DNA from: Azospirillum sp. 47_25
Lineage (GTDB): Bacteria; Pseudomonadota; Alphaproteobacteria; RF32; CAG-239
NCBI GenBank assembly: GCA_001917125.1
Contig: MNTU01000016.1
Span: forward strand, 1-64,000
Direction of reading: 5' to 3'
Length of the DNA stretch: 64,000 bases
Shown here: positions 8,569-17,460 of the stretch, in pieces
Position numbering within the stretch: position 1 is the first letter of the stretch
How the letters are laid out: each line of letters starts with the position of its first letter
Notes under the pieces: generated by a model
Databases searched by the model: none
Told to the model about the DNA's origin: nothing
The model's input: only the letters and a program-made list of their open reading frames with translations
Made by a program: the position numbers and the translations under genes

Positions 8569-10017
8569 ATGTTAGATAAAGCGGAACTTCTGCTTCCGGC
8601 CGGTTCACTGGTCAAACTCAAAACCGCAATTCTTTACGGCGCCGATGCCGTTTACGCCGGAACACCGGACATGTGCCTCCGCGCCCAGTCCAAAATGACG
8701 TTGGAAGACTTGGAAGAAGGCATCAGGTTTGTTCACCAAAACGGCAAAAAAATCTACCTGACCTTAAACCTGTTTATGCATAACCGTGACGTCGCCAAGC
8801 TGCCGCAATTTGTCGAAACCCTGCGTCATTTGCAGCCGGACGGCGTTCTCATTGCCGACCCCGGCGTTTTCATGTATGTTAAAGAACACGCCCCGGAATT
8901 AAACCTTTTCGTTTCCACTCAGGCCAACATCTGCTCCTCTCTGGCCGTCAAGTTCTGGCAACAGCAGGGAGCCAAACTCTGTGTGCTCGGACGGGAAGTC
9001 ACCTTTGAGGAGATGCAGGAAATCCGCCGGCAATGTCCTGACATTCTGCTCGAATGTTTTATGCATGGCGCCATGTGCATGTCTTACTCCGGCCGCTGTC
9101 TGATTTCCAATTATCTTGCCGACCGCAGCGCCAACCAGGGCAAATGCGCCCACTGCTGCCGCTGGCATTATAAGCTTCATCTCCGGCTGAAAGACGGCTC
9201 TGTTAAAGAAATCGAAATCAACGACCAGAACAAAGACGCCTTTGAATTTCTGCTGGAAGAAGAATTCCGCCCCGGCGAACTGTACGAAGTCGTCGAAGAC
9301 GAACACGGCGGCTATATGCTTAACTCCAAAGATATGTGTCTGCTGCCGCGCCTGCCTGATTTGCTGAACCTCGGCATGGATTCGCTCAAAGTCGAAGGCC
9401 GCAATAAAACCGAATACTATGCGGCTGTTGTCGCCCGCACTTACCGCCAGGCAATCGACGATTATTACAGCGATCCCCGACATTGGGATTTCCGCCGCTA
9501 TATGGATGACCTCTACACCTTGCAGAACCGCGGTTATTGCCTCGGTTTTCACGACGGAAAACTGACCAACATCAGCCAAAACTATGAATACACCCGCACA
9601 TTGGGCGATTGGCTGTTTGCCGGTTCAATTGTTGAATGGCAGGGCAACCAAGCAATTTTTGAAATCCGCAACTACATTGACAAAGGCGAATTCATTGAAT
9701 TTCTCCTTCCCGGAACACTGGATAATCTGCGAATAACTTTTGACGAATTTGAAGACGCCGACAGCGGCGAAATCACCGCCAAAGTTTCCGCCGGACAAGG
9801 CAAAAAAATCCGCATAGATTTTAACAAATGCAAAATCCAATATTGTCGCAACGAAAAAGAAGAACCAAAAACAGCCCCTGAGCTGAACATTGAAAACATA
9901 AAAGAACTGTTGCCGCAATATTGCATTGCCCGCAAACCGGCACCGCTCACCGGCGAAAACCGAACCATGCTCGATCACAAAAAGGCCGAATTCACCCAAC
10001 TCTGCAACAGAGAATAA
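8569..10017 (+). CDS. U32 peptidase-family protein (TrhP/RlhA-like)
   Basis: The 482-residue protein belongs to the U32 group, whose characterised members (TrhP/YegQ, RlhA, UbiU/UbiV) catalyse hydroxylation of RNA or ubiquinone precursors and bind an Fe-S cluster. The start LLLPAGSLVKLKTAILYGADAVYAG is the family N-terminal motif. The signature region FMHGAMCMSYSGRC lies near residue 165, and further cysteines (CAHCC near 196) could complete a cluster. LNLGMDSLKVEGR near residue 265 and a C-terminal beta domain (about 390-440) resemble TrhP most, which would mean tRNA U34 5-hydroxylation. The exact subfamily is not proven. Confidence 0.85.
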   Translation: MLDKAELLLPAGSLVKLKTAILYGADAVYAGTPDMCLRAQSKMTLEDLEEGIRFVHQNGKKIYLTLNLFMHNRDVAKLPQFVETLRHLQPDGVLIADPGVFMYVKEHAPELNLFVSTQANICSSLAVKFWQQQGAKLCVLGREVTFEEMQEIRRQCPDILLECFMHGAMCMSYSGRCLISNYLADRSANQGKCAHCCRWHYKLHLRLKDGSVKEIEINDQNKDAFEFLLEEEFRPGELYEVVEDEHGGYMLNSKDMCLLPRLPDLLNLGMDSLKVEGRNKTEYYAAVVARTYRQAIDDYYSDPRHWDFRRYMDDLYTLQNRGYCLGFHDGKLTNISQNYEYTRTLGDWLFAGSIVEWQGNQAIFEIRNYIDKGEFIEFLLPGTLDNLRITFDEFEDADSGEITAKVSAGQGKKIRIDFNKCKIQYCRNEKEEPKTAPELNIENIKELLPQYCIARKPAPLTGENRTMLDHKKAEFTQLCNRE

Positions 10018-10020
10018 AAA

Positions 10021-10048
10021 AGAGGCAGGAAATTTCCTGCCTCTTTCT
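10021..10048. terminator. Bidirectional terminator between convergent genes
   Basis: A perfect 24-bp palindrome (arm AGAGGCAGGAAA at 10021-10032 and its complement at 10033-10044) is flanked by A5 on the left and TTTCTT on the right. It can end transcription of both the U32 gene (plus) and the RTX gene (minus). Confidence 0.85.
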
Positions 10049-10061
10049 TCCGTTAAATATC

Positions 10062-11954
10062 TTAAGCGGATAAAAGTTTCTTTAAATCTTCTTCCTCAGG
10101 TTCGCCGTCTCCATATGCAGGGTAACGGATACCTGTATCAATATATTGCGAACTATGGGTAATACCGTCTGCATCTGTATAGGCCTCGCACCAGCAATAT
10201 ACTTTACCATCTGCGTCATATATTAAAGGAACATTATCACCGGTCGTTTGGAAATTTATAGAATTTCCTTTAAATCCCCAAAGAGGACTATAGTATCCTA
10301 GACTTCTGGAAAAATCGAACCCACCGACGCAACAAATAATATCTTGAGCCGTGACATGATAAATAATATCTCCTCCATTTGCATCATTATTGATAACAAT
10401 AATATCACGACAACCATCATTATGGCCACATTCAATCTCACTGACTCCCGGCCCAGAATAGATAATATCACATCCGCCATCACCAAGCAGTTTATCTCCC
10501 ATATAATAATCATTTGCTCCGTATCCATGAATCACATCATCACCATCACCACCTGATATAATATCATAATGAGTCCCACCAGAAATCCAATCATCTCCGG
10601 ACCCTCCAAACAGCTCATTTTTACCTTCGCCTGCAGGACTATCTCCTCCGTAAATGATATCATTTCCTTCTTCACCATAAATAATATCTTTACCGTCTCC
10701 GCCAAAATAAACATCATTTCCAGCACCCAGATTAACATAATTAACCGCATTTTCATCATCTGCCATCGATTCGGTCGTCACGCCGCTGTCAATAAACTGC
10801 GGCAAAGCTTGTAAACGAGTTAAATCTCCTGAACCACCGTCAACAATATCCACCCCCTTGCCACCATAAAAAGTATCACTGCCTGCTCCGAGAAAAACAT
10901 GATTAACATTATTCTCATTGGCAACCGAGCCACTGTTATCAGTCCCCGCATTAACCTCATCCGCGGCCGCCCCGCCGACATATAGATTGTCACCGCCGCC
11001 AAGGTTAACATATTTTGCGACTGCTATTTCACCTTCCCCCGCACCGGCATCAATTATATCATCTCCATCTCCGGCTATAATTGTTTCTGACGCACCTTTT
11101 CCGGCAACAATATAGCTTCCGCCCGGCGTATTATCCTCAAAATAGTGGCCGTCTTGAACATAACTATTAACCACGTCACAATCAAATAAATAATTGCGCA
11201 CTCTATCACTAATCCGCGTGACAAATCCGACCGGCTCCATAGAATTGGAATAATGTTTGACATCCTCAAGCGTAATTGACAGATTATCAAAATTAAAATC
11301 TGTACTATACAACTCAAAAAACTTGCGGCTAACATCTTCAATAATTTTGCAATCCCGCAAATCATCGCCACTTGTTGAATTAATGAAAGTTTTATCCTTT
11401 CCGGGATACCAACCGCCACCCAACTTATCAAACACACTCTGACTGCCCTTAATGTAAGTCAAATCAATATAATTCGTCCATGTATTGCAATTAGGTGCAT
11501 TAACATCATAATCGGTTAGACCGTTACTGACCATAGACAAGGCATTTCGGTATTTAGCATCAAAAACAATCCAATCAAAAACATGTTTAGCTACATCCCC
11601 GGTTAAAACTGTCGCTGTTTTAAAATCATATTTTTCCGCGCCTTCTTGAGTAACCGTAAAATTTGGCCTCTCATTATCTGCAGTAACCTCTCCGATATGA
11701 ATCTTTTTCGGCCAGATTTGCTTTTTATTGTTAAGTTCAATTTCTATATAATTATCTAAATCGTTATCTTCTACAAAAACCATATAGATTCTTCCGTTTC
11801 TGGTCGTTAAATCCACACTGTTAATGAAACTTGGTTCACCATTATCATTTAATGTAACTAAATCATAGCCGGTATGCCGGGCAATCCCGGTTGAAGGCGG
11901 AACCAACGGCAAATCCAGATATCTTGAATGCACTTGTAAAATATAACTTGTCAT
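10062..11954 (-). CDS. RTX-type calcium-binding repeat protein
   Basis: This large, probably secreted protein has at least eight glycine- and aspartate-rich nonapeptide repeats of the GGxGxDxUx type between about residues 290 and 510 (for example GGSGDD, GGDGDDVIHGYG, GEEGNDIIYGG). Such repeats bind calcium and form a beta-roll after type I secretion. The N-terminal 270 residues resemble nothing I recognise. Start: the first ATG (12011) has no SD, whereas an internal ATG at 11954 is preceded by GGGGAG 7 nt upstream, giving 630 residues. There is no signal peptide, as expected for a type I substrate, but no ABC exporter or membrane-fusion gene is adjacent. The gene is clearly more AT-rich than its neighbours, suggesting acquisition. 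Confidence 0.82.
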   Translation of the reverse strand: MTSYILQVHSRYLDLPLVPPSTGIARHTGYDLVTLNDNGEPSFINSVDLTTRNGRIYMVFVEDNDLDNYIEIELNNKKQIWPKKIHIGEVTADNERPNFTVTQEGAEKYDFKTATVLTGDVAKHVFDWIVFDAKYRNALSMVSNGLTDYDVNAPNCNTWTNYIDLTYIKGSQSVFDKLGGGWYPGKDKTFINSTSGDDLRDCKIIEDVSRKFFELYSTDFNFDNLSITLEDVKHYSNSMEPVGFVTRISDRVRNYLFDCDVVNSYVQDGHYFEDNTPGGSYIVAGKGASETIIAGDGDDIIDAGAGEGEIAVAKYVNLGGGDNLYVGGAAADEVNAGTDNSGSVANENNVNHVFLGAGSDTFYGGKGVDIVDGGSGDLTRLQALPQFIDSGVTTESMADDENAVNYVNLGAGNDVYFGGDGKDIIYGEEGNDIIYGGDSPAGEGKNELFGGSGDDWISGGTHYDIISGGDGDDVIHGYGANDYYMGDKLLGDGGCDIIYSGPGVSEIECGHNDGCRDIIVINNDANGGDIIYHVTAQDIICCVGGFDFSRSLGYYSPLWGFKGNSINFQTTGDNVPLIYDADGKVYCWCEAYTDADGITHSSQYIDTGIRYPAYGDGEPEEEDLKKLLSA

Positions 11955-12218
11955 AAAATTTCTCCCCAAAAAAGTATAAAAGTTTCCTTCTGATACAACA
12001 CCTGTCGTCATCAGCTTGTTATTGTTAAAAATTAAAAGGATTGTTTTCTTAAATTAAGTTTATAGTATCATGTATAAATATCTGTAGTTTTCAATGCAGT
12101 TTCAGCAAAAATTACCCCACCGTAGAACATATATAACTTAACTTTTCTCAGATAAATTCTTTTAAGCTTCTTAAATTTTACCTCAGCCCAGTAAAACATT
12201 AAGAATAAATTCACATAA

Positions 12219-13184
12219 CTACTTTTTTCCCTCACCTCCTTTCAAATTAATTTCATAAATATCTTTCCCTAACTTAATATAAGCTTTCGTTGGATTAACC
12301 CGCTTATCCAAGCTCAATGCCAAAGTTTTTTCAGCCTCTTTAATATTTCCTACCACCCAAAACACATAACCATAACATACTGGATAGAAATTCTTTGAGC
12401 CAGTATACACTCGAGCCTTCTCGCTCACTTGTTTATAATATCTTGTTCCTCTAACGCGCACATACCCTTCTTCTTCAGGATTTTTATTGCAAAAGTCAAT
12501 GACTTGTATTCCTAATAAGTCTTTGCCGCCATCCAGCCTGACTCCTTCTGCGCTAACCGTAAAAAACTGCAACCGTTTATTCGTCTCCGCCAACACAAGG
12601 TCTTTTCTCGGTATTTTCCGGCTGCGCAAAAAATAATACGGATTTGTTAATCCTGAAAAATCGCCTAAACGACCATTAACGTTATTAATCATTTCTATGG
12701 AATAACCATGCGCAATCCCGACTTCCCGCCCGCCATATATATCCATCGTATAAGGAAAAAGCTTGCCGTTAATATCAACCTGACATTTATTTCCGCAGGT
12801 ATTCAAACCTTCAAACTCATATATTTTATCATAAGGAAAGGTTCTTCCGTAAATATCACCATGACATTTTTCCCCACACTCATGTAAACTTTTAAATTCG
12901 CTTACCTTCCGATAAGGAACATTTTCCTCAAAATGGTTCTGACGATTTCGATCTTCCAGCCCATGCAGCTTAAACATTCTGATACGTCTAGGCTCATACA
13001 ACTTATCCATAAAAGCAAATTTATCTTCCACGCATCGTAACAATTCATTCATCGGTAAATTGGCATCGCAATTCACCACCGGCCCATATGGATCGTCTGT
13101 TACGCCCAGATAAGAACATCCCATCTGGCTCATAACCATCAATGATAATATAATTGCAAAAACAGATTGATAAAAAATTCCCAT
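12219..13184 (-). CDS. Putative lipoprotein with tandem cysteine repeat
   Basis: This 321-residue protein of unknown function has an N-terminal hydrophobic helix followed by the lipobox-like MSQMGC (Cys23), so it is probably an outer-membrane or periplasmic lipoprotein. Residues about 92-145 hold two copies of a roughly 26-residue unit: (Y/S)EF(K/E)(S/G)L, then a C-G-x-K-C pair, then D-I-(Y/N)-G-(R/K)-x-F-P-Y. Four cysteines in the two copies could form disulfides. The C-terminal half contains a CYGYVFWVVGNIKEAEKTLALS stretch that could be TPR-like. A strong SD (GGGGGGGAG) lies before the ATG. It is AT-rich and has no recognised family. Confidence 0.65.
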   Translation of the reverse strand: MGIFYQSVFAIILSLMVMSQMGCSYLGVTDDPYGPVVNCDANLPMNELLRCVEDKFAFMDKLYEPRRIRMFKLHGLEDRNRQNHFEENVPYRKVSEFKSLHECGEKCHGDIYGRTFPYDKIYEFEGLNTCGNKCQVDINGKLFPYTMDIYGGREVGIAHGYSIEMINNVNGRLGDFSGLTNPYYFLRSRKIPRKDLVLAETNKRLQFFTVSAEGVRLDGGKDLLGIQVIDFCNKNPEEEGYVRVRGTRYYKQVSEKARVYTGSKNFYPVCYGYVFWVVGNIKEAEKTLALSLDKRVNPTKAYIKLGKDIYEINLKGGEGKK

Positions 13185-13343
13185 ACTCCCCCCCCAACAC
13201 GATAGATTATATTCCTAGGAAAATAATCTTTCAATAAAAATTTTATAGATATTAATATAATTAAATTTTAAATTGCAAATGTTTCTCTGCCCAAAACCAT
13301 AATAAAATTATATTATCCAATAAACTATTTAATACGATATTGT

Positions 13344-14417
13344 TTATAGCTCCTTCAAGCGAACATCCGGTTTTAATAATTTGTTCAACTCTATTTGCGG
13401 AGCTTCAGACTTATAGATAAAAGTTCCGGGATAAACGATATACCAAGGGAAAACAAAAGGCATTTGATAAATTTCTCTAATTCTCCATGCTATAATATAA
13501 GAGGAAAGATCATTAACATTGCCCAAAACAAATTGCCTAACAGGAATACGATACACACAATCTGCTTTATACTCCGTCCGATTATCTTTAAAAGGGAATT
13601 GGCACAAAGTCGAATTAACCCGATAAAAAAGAATATAATAATTATTATATAAATCATCCGGATTATCTTTATACTTCCGGTAAAATAAACCTATTTTCTC
13701 TACCAGATAAACAAAATGTTCATCCTCTATCTTCCCATCATAAAATTTAATTCGGGGAACAAGTTCACCCGTCGGCGTCTTTTGAGAAAAATTTAAAATA
13801 TCCTTTGTATCAAAACTATTTTGCCGGAGTTTATCTTCCGTAAGCTTATAAAAAAATTCAGAAGATAAAATTTGCGGCTTATAATACAGTTTTTCCAATT
13901 GTTCACTGCGAGCATTAAACATCTTATACTGAAGTTCGATTTGAGCGATAAAAAACAATGGAAACGTCCAAATAACTGCCAAATAGAGGGATTTATTTTT
14001 TAGTTTATGAAAAGCGATGCGAGCTATAATATAAAAAGGAATAAAATAAAAAGGATTGTAAAATCCCCAAAGACAAAAGCTCATTTCAGCAAAGCTCAGA
14101 TAAAAAGACAAAAACAGAAAAAAAACCGCAACCTTCAAAATTAGAAATGATTTTTCCTGCAAGACGATACCTTTAAGTTTTTGCTTTTTATAGTGCAGAA
14201 AAACAACTAAAAGATAAACAAAAAACAAACAATAATAAATCAAAATTTTCCAAACGAAAAGAGGAGTTCCCGCTCTCTGACTAATAGAAAAAATTTTTGT
14301 AAATAAATCTTCAGGCATAACACCCAAAAAAATAATAAGACCTACCAGCTTAACAATTTGAGCAGCTGAAATCTGCTTAACCTTTATTACCTGTTCCATA
14401 ATAAAATTACGATTCAT
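13344..14417 (-). CDS. Unknown membrane protein
   Basis: The 357-residue product is unrecognised. The N-terminal half carries about five hydrophobic helices (near residues 19-37, 56-75, 88-112, 115-133 and 143-162). The C-terminal 190 residues are soluble, rich in Tyr, Phe and Lys, and predicted to lie on one side of the membrane. Only a weak SD (AGG) precedes the first ATG. The DNA is the most AT-rich of the window, like the two genes downstream of it, so the three may be one acquired block. No motif suggests an enzymatic role. Confidence 0.6.
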   Translation of the reverse strand: MNRNFIMEQVIKVKQISAAQIVKLVGLIIFLGVMPEDLFTKIFSISQRAGTPLFVWKILIYYCLFFVYLLVVFLHYKKQKLKGIVLQEKSFLILKVAVFFLFLSFYLSFAEMSFCLWGFYNPFYFIPFYIIARIAFHKLKNKSLYLAVIWTFPLFFIAQIELQYKMFNARSEQLEKLYYKPQILSSEFFYKLTEDKLRQNSFDTKDILNFSQKTPTGELVPRIKFYDGKIEDEHFVYLVEKIGLFYRKYKDNPDDLYNNYYILFYRVNSTLCQFPFKDNRTEYKADCVYRIPVRQFVLGNVNDLSSYIIAWRIREIYQMPFVFPWYIVYPGTFIYKSEAPQIELNKLLKPDVRLKEL

Positions 14418-14500
14418 ATCTGCCTATCCGGTTAAAATTCACAACTAATGCTGACAATCAAGTTCTATACTATCTATTAGTTGTTAAAATAAAATAAAAA

Positions 14501-14522
14501 AAAGAACCCCGAAGGGCTCTTC
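14501..14522 (-). terminator. Intrinsic terminator
   Basis: On the minus strand the stem GAGCCC / GGGTTC closes a TTCG tetraloop and is followed by eight or more T. It ends the cysteine-rich/TPR operon (16418 to 14530). Confidence 0.85.
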
Positions 14523-14529
14523 TGTAATC

Positions 14530-15111
14530 TCAGCCGATACGTTCTTTCAGAACGGCGACAATTCCGTCACGTATATTCGGTGCTGCCGCCATAAACGAAG
14601 CATATTTTAATGCCAGCCGATAATAACTGCGCTGCGCTTCGCCATCTGCCGTTTCCCGCGCAATATCCATATAAATCCGGGTCTTATCCTTATCCGAAAG
14701 CAATTCCGCCTGTTGCAGCCGTACCCGACACCAATTCTGCATTTGGTCCAAATTCCAAAACATCGAAGCCGCACCATCCAGCGAACTGAGTTTGGTTCCG
14801 CTGTCCGGAGCTTTGTCAAACGCTTTCAAATAATAATCTGCCGCCATTTCATAGTTTTTGGCATCATAAGGATAACCTGACCCCAACAGATTTTTATTCT
14901 TATAGCAGCGTGCAATCGAACGATAGGCCTCATAAATGATGTTGCGGTCATTGGCATTATTGGCTCGGTCTCCCGTTTTGCTGATAAGCAGTTTGTTCAA
15001 AGCAATCAAACCGTCAATATCCTTGGGGTTTTCTTTGCCGTAAATATAAACCAGCCGATAAGCTTCATTAATATCACCGGCTTTTTCCACTCGTTCTGCA
15101 GTTTCATTCAT
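14530..15111 (-). CDS. TPR-like helical protein (third gene of cysteine-rich/TPR operon)
   Basis: This 193-residue all-helical protein has spacing and residue choice suggesting two to four degenerate TPR units (for example YEMAADYYLKAFDKAP near residue 95 and RSYYRLALKYASF near 165). No catalytic motif is seen. The start was placed at 15111, where GGGAG precedes ATG at good distance; an upstream ATG at 15153 has no SD. The gene lies 77 nt after another TPR-like gene, and both share phrases such as DxxxRxYM/Y, so they may be distant paralogues. The role is probably protein-protein interaction; function unknown. Confidence 0.6.
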   Translation of the reverse strand: MNETAERVEKAGDINEAYRLVYIYGKENPKDIDGLIALNKLLISKTGDRANNANDRNIIYEAYRSIARCYKNKNLLGSGYPYDAKNYEMAADYYLKAFDKAPDSGTKLSSLDGAASMFWNLDQMQNWCRVRLQQAELLSDKDKTRIYMDIARETADGEAQRSYYRLALKYASFMAAAPNIRDGIVAVLKERIG

Positions 15112-15188
15112 CGGGTTGTCTCCCTTTCTCCTTTCTGTTAAGGGTACAACCATTCACTATCGCTGTCCAGATGCTTTATCTTAAAAAT

Positions 15189-16067
15189 TTATATTTTCCG
15201 CAACATTTTATCAATAATTTTACGACTGTATTTTGTTCCGTCCAAATGCCAGACTTCTCCTTCCGCCAATTCACTTTTCAGCAGCTGTAAAATCTGAACC
15301 TTCCACAACCTGTCATCTTCCAAATAATGATTTCCCAACCTCATAAGCTCATCATAAAGGACATATTTCCGCCTGCTGTCCGTCTCACGGATTATTTTAT
15401 TTTCAAGCGCCGACATCAACAGTCGGACGGTCTTTCGTTTAAGTTCCAGCAGACGCGTCCGGTTGCGCCCGTCCTTTAAACGACGATACAGTTTTTCCAG
15501 CCTGGAGCAAATATCCAGCAAGTTCCGGAATTTCTGCCGCAGCGACACCGTTTCCGCCAAAACATAGTCAAGCGCCTTTTCCGTCAACGCTGCCGCCAGA
15601 GACAAGTCATCCGCCTGTTCCGCCAGTTTCAAATAAGCCGGGCGCTTAAATGAATCTGCCAGATTTTCAATCACTTTCTCTTCCGTCTTAATCCAGTTTT
15701 CTTTGTCCCCCATCAATCGATAAGTCTGCGCCATTTTATTCAGCGTAGAAATCTTCTCCGCCGCATCACGAGCCGAATGCAGCGCTTGATCATAACTGTG
15801 CAAAACTTCGGCATAATTTTTAGACGCAGCCTTAAAACCCAACAGGCTGCGCCCTTTTTTCAACAACGCATCGCCGATGTTGTTGTAAGACCAAAACATG
15901 ACCGAATTGCGTTTAATGCTGTCATCCAGCCGGCAAACCCGGCTGTCCTCGCAAAAATCGACCACCTGACGATAGGCCGCAACCTCTTCTTCCGGAGTCT
16001 GTGCCAAAGCGGCCTGCTGGCTTGCCAGACGATAATAATGCAGAATATCGTTAGGATGCTGCGGCAT
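15189..16067 (-). CDS. TPR-like helical protein (second gene of operon)
   Basis: The 292-residue product is rich in helices, with TPR-like segments (YYRLASQQAALAQTPEEEVAAYRQVVDFC at the start, then SYNNIGDALLKKG near residue 60 and ISTLNKMAQTYRLMGDKENW near 107). The C-terminal third is basic and leucine-rich. It begins 12 nt after the stop of the small cysteine-rich gene and is followed by another TPR-like gene. Nothing indicates an enzyme. Function unknown; probably a scaffold for the cysteine-rich partner. Confidence 0.6.
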   Translation of the reverse strand: MPQHPNDILHYYRLASQQAALAQTPEEEVAAYRQVVDFCEDSRVCRLDDSIKRNSVMFWSYNNIGDALLKKGRSLLGFKAASKNYAEVLHSYDQALHSARDAAEKISTLNKMAQTYRLMGDKENWIKTEEKVIENLADSFKRPAYLKLAEQADDLSLAAALTEKALDYVLAETVSLRQKFRNLLDICSRLEKLYRRLKDGRNRTRLLELKRKTVRLLMSALENKIIRETDSRRKYVLYDELMRLGNHYLEDDRLWKVQILQLLKSELAEGEVWHLDGTKYSRKIIDKMLRKI

Positions 16068-16079
16068 TTCGCTCTCGAC

Positions 16080-16418
16080 CTAATGTCTCAGCCGTTCTTG
16101 TTCAATATGATTTTGATAAGCCTCTGCCGCCTCGGGTTCGGTCAATCCGCCGGTTTTCAGACAATAGTCCTCACGGTTCAAATGATACTGGGCGTGAACC
16201 GGACATTGCTCACACAAACAGCCGCGGTCTTCCTCGATACACCGGCTTTTCTCAAAAGCGCAATACAAAGCTTCAAAATGTTCGACGTCATTCAAATCGC
16301 CCATCAGCTTATAGACATTTCCCGGCATATTTTTAACTTTGCAGCCCAGCGTATATGACGGGCAGTCCATACAGCGGCAATGCTCAAGATTTTCTTTGGT
16401 TCTGGCTACTTCGCTCAT
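16080..16418 (-). CDS. Small cysteine-rich protein (DUF2769-like)
   Basis: This 112-residue protein carries ten cysteines, mostly in CxxC-type groups: CRCMDC near residue 14, a lone Cys near 26, two around 53-60, then CLCEQC near 68 and one near 86. The spacing C-x-x-C-P-S at the start resembles DUF2769, a family of presumed metal-binding proteins. A zinc or Fe-S site is likely, but the function is unknown. A perfect SD (AAGGAG) precedes the ATG. It leads an operon with two TPR-like genes that ends at the terminator at 14501-14522. Confidence 0.6.
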   Translation of the reverse strand: MSEVARTKENLEHCRCMDCPSYTLGCKVKNMPGNVYKLMGDLNDVEHFEALYCAFEKSRCIEEDRGCLCEQCPVHAQYHLNREDYCLKTGGLTEPEAAEAYQNHIEQERLRH

Positions 16419-16556
16419 AATCTTCTCTCCTTAAAGCTTATAAATTTACCTTCAAGAAGTATGAAGCAATCCCTTAAATGCAACCCTAAACCTTGGTATT
16501 AATCAGCGCAACTTTCCGTTCGAAAAAAACGCCTTAGTCGGCCATATCAACAACGC

Positions 16557-16664
16557 TAAAAGTTTGGAGAATGTGTCGAATAACAGTCATCAAAAGTACC
16601 GCAGCGTACACAGAAGTAGGTAAGGACACTTTTAACCCACAGAGAAAGCCCTGGATTTCAAACT
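16557..16664 (-). repeat. Palindromic 3'-end element A (after acyP)
   Basis: Core GTACACAGAAGTAGG at 16606-16620 lies between inner arms AAAAGT (16592-16597) and ACTTTT. The outer arm AAAAGTTTG at 16558-16566 mirrors the end of acyP (gene-sense AAAAGAGTTTG, which includes the final codons and part of the stop). This copy is more degenerate than the others in the family. Confidence 0.6.
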
Positions 16665-16948
16665 CTTTTGAATACACCTGCCACAATCGGCGGCAAAAAT
16701 CCCGACCGCCGCCCGACAATAAAATTCACGCTGTCCACACGAGCCAGCGGCGGTCCTGCATGGCAGGCCAAAATCATCCGGTCAATATTATCTTCTTCGC
16801 CGCTCATCAGAATTTCAACCGACCCGTCTGCCGCATTATGAACCCAGCCGGAAATGCCGCCGATTTCCTCTGCCGTTTTAACTGCCCACCAGCGAAAACC
16901 GATTCCTTGCACCCGACCTTTGATTTTCAGATAGACTTCCTTTTCCAT
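16658..16948 (-). CDS. acyP: Acylphosphatase
   Basis: This small enzyme hydrolyses carboxyl-phosphate bonds of acyl phosphates. The 96 residues match the family length. The signature G-R-V-Q-G-I-G-F-R at residues about 11-19 contains the catalytic Arg (Arg19 by position), and GWVHNAADGSVEI near residue 34 contains the catalytic Asn. ATG at 16948 overlaps the upstream stop as TGATG; a GTG one codon earlier is less likely. It is the last gene of rluC-asmA-ATP12-acyP, and its final codons form one arm of palindromic element A. Confidence 0.92.
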   Translation of the reverse strand: MEKEVYLKIKGRVQGIGFRWWAVKTAEEIGGISGWVHNAADGSVEILMSGEEDNIDRMILACHAGPPLARVDSVNFIVGRRSGFLPPIVAGVFKRV

Positions 16949-17448
16949 CACTCGGCCAAAAACTTCTCGACGTCAATCAGTTCCTGCCGGATGACTTCCC
17001 GTCTCTGATCTGCTTCGGCATCATGTCCCCATTTGTCGGCCTGCCAGATTTCTTCCAGAAAAGCAGCGCGAAAAGCCTCATCGGCCGTAATCTGCTTTTT
17101 GACCAGCGCCGCGGCCAGCAAAACCGACTTTGTAATTTTTCCGGTCTGATAAAAAGCCGCCAGTTCTTTATCGGAAAGCTTTTCTAAAAAAACCTGCAAA
17201 CGAGGCAGCGATGCATTATTTTCCATCGGAACTTCCAAACTCTCGCTGGTCTTAAAATCGGCGTCCATGTTTTTTTTCGCCCACTCGACAATCGGATCCC
17301 AAACCTGACGTTCTTCGGCGATCAGGTCTTCTGCATCAGGATTGCGGAACAACAAAGTATCCGTCAGGGAAAAATTAACCATCCGCTCAATAATTTCGTC
17401 GCGATGCTGAGCCACATCCTTTGCCATCGCTTTCAAGTCTGCTGTCAT
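16948..17448 (-). CDS. ATP12-family F1-ATPase assembly chaperone, short form
   Basis: ATP12 proteins help assemble the alpha subunit of F1-ATP synthase. The 166 residues match the C-terminal part of the family: TDTLLFR near residue 29, then WDPIVEWA near 51, the hydrophobic T-x-S-x-x-L-A-A-A-L stretch near 108, and W-Q-x-x-x-W-G-x-D-A-E-A near 136. The first 80-90 residues found in ordinary ATP12 are absent, and there is no room for them because asmA ends only 12 nt upstream. The rluC-ATP12 neighbourhood is typical of Alphaproteobacteria and supports the call. Confidence 0.78.
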   Translation of the reverse strand: MTADLKAMAKDVAQHRDEIIERMVNFSLTDTLLFRNPDAEDLIAEERQVWDPIVEWAKKNMDADFKTSESLEVPMENNASLPRLQVFLEKLSDKELAAFYQTGKITKSVLLAAALVKKQITADEAFRAAFLEEIWQADKWGHDAEADQRREVIRQELIDVEKFLAE

Positions 17449-17460
17449 TGTGTCCTTATC

